A stretch of 5,246 nt of DNA from Rikenellaceae bacterium (GTDB lineage: Bacteria; Bacteroidota; Bacteroidia; Bacteroidales; UBA932): NCBI GenBank assembly GCA_003520315.1, contig DOVA01000133.1:1628-6873 (forward strand). Reading direction: 5' to 3'. Position 1 is the stretch's first letter. Every line of letters begins with the position of its first letter. The notes under the pieces are model-generated. The model worked only from the letters and a program-made list of their open reading frames with translations, was not told where the DNA came from and did no database searches. The translations under genes and the position numbers were made by a program. Shown in pieces: positions 1 to 5,246 of this stretch.

Positions 1-1425
1 CCACGTTCTTATCCTATCCTTATAGGTGTTGTTTGCGTTCATCCTTACTATATCGAGGGCAGCATCCGAGTTTCCTTCCCAACGTCGGCAATGATAGAGA
101 ACTTCATATATTCTGCCTATCTGATATTCACGAGAAATATTTAAGCCTAAAGCATAATCCTCTCCGTAACTCGTGTTGGGAACCTTGATTTCTCTCAAAA
201 CAGGGGTATAAAAAGCTCTCGGTGCTCCAAAACCATTAATGCGCAGGGCATTGTTCCTGCCATTTTCAGGAGTCCACTCTCTATGGTCAATTATGCCGGG
301 AGCAATCATTTCCATATTGAAATTCGTCATCATGTAGGTACCTACAACCATTGCGCAGTTTTGAGCATAAAAAGAGTCCACAATTTTTTGAAGAGTATTT
401 TCGTCAGAATATGTGTCATCGCTGTCAAGCTGAACAGCAAACTTGCCACATTTAGGATGATGTACACCGACATTCCAGCAACCACCTATACCTAAATCAT
501 CTCTGTCAGGCACCAGATGAATCAGCCTCTCATCACTGATGAACATCTCGATTGCTTCATAAGTACCATCTGTAGAGTGATTATCAATAACAATCAGATT
601 AAATTTAAATGTTGTTTTTTGCCTTAATACAGAGGAAATGGCGTCAGAAATAGTTCTAATCCTGTTAAAGACAGGGATTATTACGGATGCTTCATATTCA
701 AAGTCGCCCTTAGAAAATTCAATATGCTTAAAATCTGGTTTAAGGTAACCGCCTATTTCCTTCAAATGCTCTGTACAGGCAGCTTCCATCTCTATTTGGA
801 CCTCCCTGTTTTTTGGGTCAACATAATCAAATATTTTTTCACCTGACTTGCGAGTATCCTGCTCTATCTCAGTATAAAGATATTCATTAATATGAACAAG
901 TTTTCCCTTTTGAGACACTTTGAGACGCAGGTCGTACAGACCGGCAAATTTATAATCGGTTTTCATTCTCAAAACTGCCTCTCTCAGAGATGAAGACCTG
1001 TAAAGAATAACAGAACCGAAATTAAAATCATCTCTAAGACTTCCCATCTGATATGTTATAACCGGACTGATGCTCTTTTTGCCATCAATTATTTGGTAAT
1101 GATCCGCATAAACCATCGCAGCGGAACTGTCCTCTGCAATTTTTACCATTCTATCCAAAGCAAACAACCCCATAACCAAAGTTGAATACTTAGTATAGAT
1201 AAGCGTAAAATCGCCATCTGCTCTTTCTGCAATTTTCCTAATGGCCGGTACACATTTCAAAGATTCGACATATAATATTTCACATCCTTTCAACGGCTTT
1301 GCTTCCGGATTGATAGTCATAAGATAAATATGGTCTGTCATAGAACTACTTCTGAGTCCATCAACAGTCTCTTTTACTTGAGCTTCATCTTGATATGGAA
1401 TGAAGCAATTAACCCTGATTGACAT
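1..1425 (-). CDS. Family 2 glycosyltransferase with a degenerate N-terminal GT-A-like domain; partial, C-terminus beyond left edge
   Basis: This frame is open for 475 codons from the ATG at 1425 to the left edge, with no stop; an in-frame stop (1446-1444) lies upstream and there is no ATG between. Residues about 245-450 show a GT2 GT-A fold: the nucleotide-binding strand SVIIPVFNR (247-255), [10 protein letters not shown] (279-288), the metal-binding DSDD (334-337) and the probable catalytic-base motif GED (421-423). Such enzymes move a sugar from a nucleotide sugar to an acceptor in the cytoplasm, typically for capsule, O-antigen or glycoprotein glycans; donor and acceptor cannot be read here. 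Residues about 3-190 have the same overall plan (FIPYQDE at 8-14, [11 protein letters not shown] at 165-175, INEYLY at 179-184), but the expected DxD region reads YTKYS (77-81), so this half is probably not catalytic. There is no signal peptide or membrane segment. It is divergent from the nad operon and probably unrelated to it. The GT2 assignment is firm; the exact role is unknown. Confidence 0.93.
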   Translation of the reverse strand, partial: MSIRVNCFIPYQDEAQVKETVDGLRSSSMTDHIYLMTINPEAKPLKGCEILYVESLKCVPAIRKIAERADGDFTLIYTKYSTLVMGLFALDRMVKIAEDSSAAMVYADHYQIIDGKKSISPVITYQMGSLRDDFNFGSVILYRSSSLREAVLRMKTDYKFAGLYDLRLKVSQKGKLVHINEYLYTEIEQDTRKSGEKIFDYVDPKNREVQIEMEAACTEHLKEIGGYLKPDFKHIEFSKGDFEYEASVIIPVFNRIRTISDAISSVLRQKTTFKFNLIVIDNHSTDGTYEAIEMFISDERLIHLVPDRDDLGIGGCWNVGVHHPKCGKFAVQLDSDDTYSDENTLQKIVDSFYAQNCAMVVGTYMMTNFNMEMIAPGIIDHREWTPENGRNNALRINGFGAPRAFYTPVLREIKVPNTSYGEDYALGLNISREYQIGRIYEVLYHCRRWEGNSDAALDIVRMNANNTYKDRIRTW

Positions 1426-1654
1426 ACAATTATGTATTAAGTTTCAAAATATGCTTGCTAAGGTAATAATATTTGATACAAAATACAAAGTAAACAATTT
1501 AATATTCTGTATAATAGATTATTAAACCTTATAAACAAAGTATAACAAGTTAACATTTCAAACCATTAGTAACCAAGTAATATTAAGATTGTTTATCATA
1601 AGTGAAGCACCTTTAAAGAAAAAAGAGTAATTTCGCAACTCATAGAGATAGGGA
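1426..1654. other. AT-rich divergent intergenic region between the glycosyltransferase and nadB
   Basis: These 229 bases separate two divergent genes, so they should contain the promoters of both. The stretch is strongly AT-rich. I found no convincing small ORF, tRNA-like fold, riboswitch or strong hairpin. It holds a perfect 8-base palindrome CTTTAAAG (1611-1618), a 6-base palindrome GTTAAC (1549-1554), and an imperfect inverted pair, CTTATAAAC (1528-1536) with GTTTATCATAAG (1591-1602), whose arms are 54 bases apart. In DNA this AT-rich such short matches can occur by chance. On the minus strand, GTATTTTG (1486-1479) and TTACTTTG (1493-1486) each come within one base of spacing of the Bacteroidota -7 consensus TAnnTTTG and could serve the glycosyltransferase, but neither has a clear -33 element. 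Confidence 0.6.
1628..1635 (+). promoter_or_regulatory. Candidate -7 promoter element for the nadBCA operon
   Basis: TAATTTCG resembles the Bacteroidota -7 element TAnnTTTG with one mismatch, and it lies 19 bases before the nadB ATG. No good TTG/TTTG -33 element sits at the usual distance (about 1605), so this is a weak, position-based guess. It would give a very short 5' leader, leaving little room for a leader riboswitch. Confidence 0.25.
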
Positions 1655-3232
1655 ATGTACTATTACGACTATATCATTATTGGAAGTGGACTTGCCGGCT
1701 TATATGCCTCATACAGAGCATCTAATTATGGGAAAGTGGCTTTGATCACAAAGTCGAATATAAGAGAAAGCAACTCCTATTATGCACAGGGAGGTATTGC
1801 TGCCGTCACTGATGAGGAAGACAGTCCGGCATTACATTATGAAGACACAATTGTAGCTGGTCGTGGATTGTGTGACCATACTGCTGTAAATATCCTCGTC
1901 AATGAAGGACCACACAGGATAATGGAACTTGTCGAAGATGGAATGAGGTTCGACATGCTTGGCAATAATTTTGCCCTTGGTCTCGAAGGTGGACATCACA
2001 TGAGAAGAATTCTGCATGCAGGAGGTGATGTCACAGGTATGAAGATTACCGATTTTATGATAAATAAGGTAATTAATGACAAAAACATAGATCTTTTTGA
2101 GAACAGAGTGGCTATTTCTCTTATATGCGAAGATGGCACCTGCTATGGTGTCAGAAGTTGGAATTCTAAAAAAGAGTGCGAAGAGATATTTGTTGGAAAA
2201 TTTTCTTTTTTAACTTCTGGTGGGGCATCAGCAATATACAAACGAACTACAAACCCACACACAACCACCGGCGATGGAGTTGCTATAACATATGAATCAG
2301 GATGCAGGCTTGCAGACATGGAATTTATTCAGTTCCATCCGACAGCACTTTACACAGAGCAGGACAAGACTTTTTTAATAAGTGAAGCTGTCAGAGGTGA
2401 AGGAGCATATCTCATAAACACAAAAGGGGAACGCTTTATGCCTGCTATCCACGAACTTGCAGAGCTTGCTCCAAGGGATGTTGTCGCAAGATCCATTTAT
2501 CTTCAGATCTTAAACCAGAAGGAGCCATATGTCTACCTTTCTCTTAAGCACCTGGATCCTGAACGCATTAAAACTCGCTTTCCGAATATATTTGAAAAAT
2601 GTTGCCAGCTCGGCATAGACATGACAGACAAAATACCTGTTGCACCAGCAGCACATTATATGGTTGGCGGTGTTAGAACAGACTGCAACGGCAGAACCAA
2701 TGTCAATAATCTTTATGTCTGCGGAGAGCTCGCCTCTACCGGCATTATGGGAGCCAACCGTCTCGCATCCAATTCACTGCTCGAATGTCTGGTGTTTGGG
2801 TACAGAGCTGTTGAAGATACTCGTGAAGCATATAATAATGATGCTAATTTGGCAGTTCAACCAACCTTTTCTCATATTTTCTACAAAAATCCCGCAAATG
2901 AGATTCCCTATCTTAACCTCAAAGAGAGAGTTGCCAATATAATGAACGAAAAGGCTGGTATAATCAGAAACGAGAATTTACTTACAGAAGGTCTCGAAAT
3001 GCTCGAAAATGAAAAAAATAAAATTGGCAGGGATATCAATGAAATATATACCCATCTGAGTAATAACCTTATAACCGTAGCCGAACTCATAATAAAATCT
3101 GCCATATATCGTAAAGAGAGCAGAGGTGGGCACTATAGAGAGGATTATCCAAATGAGGATCCAAATTTTGTCAAACACATCATCCAACAAAAAGGAAAAC
3201 CAATCACAACCATACCTGTTGATGACAAATAA
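1655..3232 (+). CDS. nadB: L-aspartate oxidase NadB
   Basis: This is a 525-residue FAD flavoprotein (EC 1.4.3.16) that oxidises L-aspartate to iminoaspartate, the first step of de novo NAD synthesis; family members can reoxidise FAD with oxygen or fumarate, the latter fitting an anaerobe. The N-terminus carries the dinucleotide-binding GSGLAG (10-15), followed by the NadB signature SYYAQGGIAAV and EGGHH (111-115). Active-site residues by motif are H228 in QFHPTALY, R274 in LAPRD, H334 in PAAHYMVGG and R369 in GANRLASNS, matching E. coli H244, R290, H351 and R386. The C-terminal helical domain ends with the typical ESRGGHYREDYP. Length is normal (E. coli 540). The ATG at 1655 is the first possible start, with an in-frame TAG at 1649-1651; a purine-rich AGAGATAGGG precedes it. 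One oddity is M365 in GIMGANR, where the homologues I recall have His. It heads the operon, 12 bases before nadC. The succinate dehydrogenase/fumarate reductase flavoprotein is a relative, but the motifs favour NadB. Confidence 0.97.
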   Translation: MYYYDYIIIGSGLAGLYASYRASNYGKVALITKSNIRESNSYYAQGGIAAVTDEEDSPALHYEDTIVAGRGLCDHTAVNILVNEGPHRIMELVEDGMRFDMLGNNFALGLEGGHHMRRILHAGGDVTGMKITDFMINKVINDKNIDLFENRVAISLICEDGTCYGVRSWNSKKECEEIFVGKFSFLTSGGASAIYKRTTNPHTTTGDGVAITYESGCRLADMEFIQFHPTALYTEQDKTFLISEAVRGEGAYLINTKGERFMPAIHELAELAPRDVVARSIYLQILNQKEPYVYLSLKHLDPERIKTRFPNIFEKCCQLGIDMTDKIPVAPAAHYMVGGVRTDCNGRTNVNNLYVCGELASTGIMGANRLASNSLLECLVFGYRAVEDTREAYNNDANLAVQPTFSHIFYKNPANEIPYLNLKERVANIMNEKAGIIRNENLLTEGLEMLENEKNKIGRDINEIYTHLSNNLITVAELIIKSAIYRKESRGGHYREDYPNEDPNFVKHIIQQKGKPITTIPVDDK

Positions 3233-3244
3233 TGCCAAAATCAC

Positions 3245-4087
3245 ATGGAGAGAGAAGATCTTATTGATAAGCTGATAGCCCTCGCAATAGAAGAGGATAT
3301 ATATACAGGCGATATTACCACAAATGCCCTGATTCCTCAGGAATCTCGCGCTACAGCAGAATTGACCGCAAAAGCTGCGGGAATAGTTGCGGGAATTAAT
3401 GTTGTTCCCCGAGTTTTCAAACGTCTCGACTCATCTGTCAATTGGTCCCCGTTAATAAAAGAAGGCGGAAGAGTTTCAAAAGGAGATAAAATTGCAAAAA
3501 TTGAAGGAAGTTATCGTGCTTTGCTATCAGCAGAGCGCACATCACTTAACATCCTCCAAAGAATGAGCGGCATTGCCACTATGACATCAATTTATGTCAA
3601 AGAGCTCGAAGGCACGCATACCAAACTTCTCGATACGCGTAAAACAGCCCCGGGAATGCGTATTTTGGATAAGATGGCTGTTAAGGCCGGAGGTGCAGTT
3701 AATCACCGCATGGGACTCTACGACATGGCACTTATAAAAGACAATCATATAAAAGTTGCAGGTAGCATATCTAACGCGATTAAACAGGTTAGAGCAACTA
3801 TTTCTGCTGGAATCAAAATCGAAGTGGAAGTCACAACAATCATCGAGGTTGAAGAAGCACTCAAAGCCGGAGCTGAGATGATAATGTTGGATAACATGAG
3901 TAACGAAATGATGACTGCGGCTGTCAAGCTTATAGGCAAAAGAGCCAAAACAGAAGCTTCCGGAAACATGACATTAGCAAGACTCAAAGAGGTTGCCGCC
4001 ACAGGAGTGGATTATATCAGCGTTGGTGCACTGACACATTCTGTCACTGCTTTGGACATTAGCATGAACATTGTACCACACAAATAG
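3245..4087 (+). CDS. nadC: Nicotinate-nucleotide pyrophosphorylase (quinolinate phosphoribosyltransferase) NadC
   Basis: This is a 280-residue cytoplasmic type II phosphoribosyltransferase (EC 2.4.2.19) that joins quinolinate to PRPP and decarboxylates it to nicotinate mononucleotide, the last step of the quinolinate branch. The N-terminal domain opens with EEDIYTGDITT, typical of the family, and continues through LNILQRMSGIA. The alpha/beta barrel carries the quinolinate- and PRPP-binding motifs: DTRKTAPG (130-137), NHRMGL (153-158), LIKDNHI (163-169, with K165), IEVEV, MLDNM (214-218) and EASGN (237-241), followed by YISVGALTHS. Nothing expected is missing and the length is normal. The ATG at 3245 places the EDIxxGDITT motif at the usual distance from the N-terminus; an ATG at 3232 overlapping the nadB stop is out of frame and closes after 11 codons. 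The gene starts 12 bases after nadB and abuts nadA, so the three are almost certainly cotranscribed. Confidence 0.97.
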   Translation: MEREDLIDKLIALAIEEDIYTGDITTNALIPQESRATAELTAKAAGIVAGINVVPRVFKRLDSSVNWSPLIKEGGRVSKGDKIAKIEGSYRALLSAERTSLNILQRMSGIATMTSIYVKELEGTHTKLLDTRKTAPGMRILDKMAVKAGGAVNHRMGLYDMALIKDNHIKVAGSISNAIKQVRATISAGIKIEVEVTTIIEVEEALKAGAEMIMLDNMSNEMMTAAVKLIGKRAKTEASGNMTLARLKEVAATGVDYISVGALTHSVTALDISMNIVPHK

Positions 4088-5017
4088 ATGCCCATGGAGA
4101 AATTAGAGGTTATTGAGAAAATTAAAAAACTAAAATCCGAAAAGAGTGCGGTAATTCTCGCTCACTATTATACAAATCCTGAAATTCAAGACATATGTGA
4201 CTTTATCGGAGATTCTCTTGGACTGTCACAAGAAGCTGGTAAAACGGATGCAAAGATTATTCTTTTTTGCGGAGTTAACTTTATGGCCGAAACAGCTTCT
4301 ATTATCTCTCCTCAAAAGAAAGTTATAGTACCCGATATTACTGCAGGATGTTCACTTGCAGAAAGTGTTACAGCAGAAGATTTGGAAGAGTGGAAGGCAC
4401 TAAATCCCGACGGAATAATAATTTCATATGTCAATACCACTGCAGATGTTAAAGCACATTCTGATATTTGCTGTACATCTGCTAATGCCCTCAAAGTCGT
4501 GGAATCAATCCCTTCTAACAAGAAAATTCTCTTTGTGCCTGACAGGCATTTAGGAAAATATATCAGTATCAAAAGTGGCAGAGATATGGAACTTTGGTAT
4601 GGAGACTGCTGTGTCCATGATCGTTTTAACTCCAAAGTGATTATAGATATGTCTACCCGCTATCCTGAAGCAGATATTCTTATCCATCCGGAGAGCAGTT
4701 GCTCAGGAGATCCTGATATATTGAACATGCCCAATGCATATTTTTATTCTACAAGCGGCATGGTCAGACATGCAGCAAAATCTGACAAGCGGCAGTTTAT
4801 TATAGCCACTGAGAAGGAGATTATCCATCATATGCAAAAAGTAATACCTGGTAAAGAGTTTATTCCGATAAATGCACAAGCCATATGTGGACATATGAAG
4901 AAAGCTACTCTCGAAAAGGTACTTTTGGCGCTCGAGACAGAACAGCCTGAAATAAAAGTTCCTGAAGATATTCGCGAAAAAGCATGGATACCAATCAGGC
5001 GGATGCTTGAACTGTAA
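4088..5017 (+). CDS. nadA: Quinolinate synthase NadA, short three-cysteine form
   Basis: This is a 309-residue [4Fe-4S] enzyme (EC 2.5.1.72) that condenses iminoaspartate from NadB with dihydroxyacetone phosphate to form quinolinate, the NadC substrate. The three cluster cysteines are recognisable as C88 (TAGCSLAES), C174 (GDCCVHDRF) and C267 (AICGHMKKATLE), matching Thermotoga C81, C168 and C254. Substrate-site features include LAHYY (24-28, with Y28 matching Thermotoga Y21), DSLGLS (42-47), FCGVNFMAE (60-68), YVNTTADVKAHSDICCTSANA, PDRHLG (151-156) and HPE (200-202). The cysteine that often follows HPE is serine here (HPESSCSGDPD), with C205 nearby. Length fits the roughly 300-residue class rather than the 347-residue E. 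coli form. The start is either the ATG directly after the nadC stop or the ATG six bases later (M3); both keep all motifs. The zero-base junction suggests translational coupling to nadC. Cluster assembly must rely on a cysteine desulfurase encoded elsewhere. Confidence 0.97.
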   Translation: MPMEKLEVIEKIKKLKSEKSAVILAHYYTNPEIQDICDFIGDSLGLSQEAGKTDAKIILFCGVNFMAETASIISPQKKVIVPDITAGCSLAESVTAEDLEEWKALNPDGIIISYVNTTADVKAHSDICCTSANALKVVESIPSNKKILFVPDRHLGKYISIKSGRDMELWYGDCCVHDRFNSKVIIDMSTRYPEADILIHPESSCSGDPDILNMPNAYFYSTSGMVRHAAKSDKRQFIIATEKEIIHHMQKVIPGKEFIPINAQAICGHMKKATLEKVLLALETEQPEIKVPEDIREKAWIPIRRMLEL

Positions 5018-5063
5018 GTTATTCCGCCCATTTGTTTTAAAATAATATTCTAATTGTATTGCC
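5018..5063 (+). promoter_or_regulatory. Short spacer after nadA with a possible weak promoter
   Basis: These 46 AT-rich bases contain no GC-rich hairpin followed by a T-run, so I see no intrinsic terminator after nadA. TTTG at 5031-5034 followed by TAATTGTA at 5051-5058 loosely resembles a Bacteroidota -33/-7 pair, but the spacer is a few bases short and the -7 match is poor. The downstream lipoprotein may use its own weak promoter here or be transcribed by read-through from nadBCA. Confidence 0.2.
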
Positions 5064-5246
5064 ATGAAAAGTTTGTTGACTAAAGTATTATCGACCATAC
5101 TGTTATCAATAATTTTGATTTCCTGTGGGAAAGTAATGATCACAGGAAGAAAACAAGTGTTATTATTTAGCCAGGGAGAGATAACATCACTCAGCAACCA
5201 GGCATATAGTGAGTTAAAAACAAAAGCACAGCTGTCGGACAATGAA
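5064..5246 (+). CDS. Lipoprotein, probable M48-family metallopeptidase N-terminus; partial, runs off right edge
   Basis: The frame is open from the ATG at 5064 to the window end (61 codons). It starts with a lipoprotein signal peptide: K2 and K7 near the N-terminus, a hydrophobic stretch (8-19), and a lipobox LISC with C21 as the predicted lipidated residue. The next residues, GKVM, lack the acidic cluster of a Bacteroidota surface-export signal, so a periplasm-facing membrane lipoprotein is expected. Just after it comes ITGRKQVLLFSQGEITSLS (26-44) and QAYSEL (46-51), which resembles the N-terminal segment of M48 lipoprotein metallopeptidases (typically a TGRKQL..VS..E pattern ahead of the protease domain), a group involved in outer-membrane and envelope protein quality control. 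The HEXXH zinc site would lie beyond the window, so the protease assignment rests only on this segment. No link to NAD synthesis is evident. Confidence 0.75.
   Translation, partial: MKSLLTKVLSTILLSIILISCGKVMITGRKQVLLFSQGEITSLSNQAYSELKTKAQLSDNE

Noticed and set aside
283..495. Plus-strand 70-codon ORF starting MVNYAGSN
   Set aside because: It lies antisense within the conserved DSDD-containing part of the glycosyltransferase; the minus-strand frame carries the recognisable protein.
1543..1580. Approximate direct repeat TAACAAGTTAA / TAACCAAGTAA upstream of nadB
   Set aside because: The match is imperfect and short in very AT-rich DNA, with only two copies; not distinguishable from chance.
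2640..2942. Plus-strand 100-codon ORF inside nadB in another frame
   Set aside because: It overlaps the highly conserved PAAHY...GANRLASNS region of NadB and its own translation resembles nothing.
2978..3244. Minus-strand 88-codon hydrophobic ORF at the 3' end of nadB that could pass for a small membrane protein
   Set aside because: Its hydrophobicity comes from antisense reading of the charged, Lys/Glu/Asn-rich NadB C-terminus; it lies wholly opposite nadB apart from its first codons.
3232..3267. ATG overlapping the nadB stop codon (TAATG) as an alternative nadC start
   Set aside because: It is out of frame with nadC and reaches a stop after 11 codons.
4312..4635. Minus-strand 107-codon ORF inside nadA
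   Set aside because: It is an antisense shadow of the conserved NadA core with no domain signal.
4703..5242. Minus-strand 179-codon ORF across the end of nadA, the spacer and the lipoprotein start
   Set aside because: It is antisense to two convincing genes, is rich in Cys, Phe and Tyr without any recognisable domain, and spans an intergenic gap; it is a chance open frame.

Overview
The window reads as ordinary chromosomal DNA from a member of the Bacteroidota, most likely the order Bacteroidales. The signs are moderately AT-rich DNA, no strong Shine-Dalgarno sequences, a glycosyltransferase and a lipoprotein metallopeptidase that resemble proteins of that group, and a short-form, three-cysteine quinolinate synthase. 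The order is an inference from protein flavour, and no 16S or other phylogenetic marker is present.

Layout. Positions 1-1425 (minus strand) hold the first 475 codons of a glycosyltransferase whose 3' end lies outside the left edge. It carries an intact family 2 GT-A domain in its C-terminal half, preceded by what looks like a second, degenerate GT-A domain. Positions 1426-1654 are an AT-rich divergent intergenic region that must hold the promoters for both directions. Positions 1655-5017 (plus strand) are a tight operon, nadB-nadC-nadA, with gaps of 12 and 0 bases. Positions 5018-5063 are a short spacer without a visible terminator. From 5064 to the right edge is the start of a lipoprotein that resembles the N-terminus of periplasmic M48 metallopeptidases.

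How the genes work together. The three nad genes encode the complete de novo route from L-aspartate to nicotinate mononucleotide. NadB oxidises aspartate to iminoaspartate, NadA condenses this with dihydroxyacetone phosphate to give quinolinate, and NadC phosphoribosylates and decarboxylates quinolinate. All catalytic and cofactor-binding motifs I could check are present, so the pathway looks functional. The flanking glycosyltransferase and lipoprotein have no evident link to NAD synthesis.

I see no mobile element, CRISPR array, RNA gene, phage feature or defence system. The feature most worth a second look is the two-domain glycosyltransferase. Nothing in the window makes a strong case for an undescribed system.
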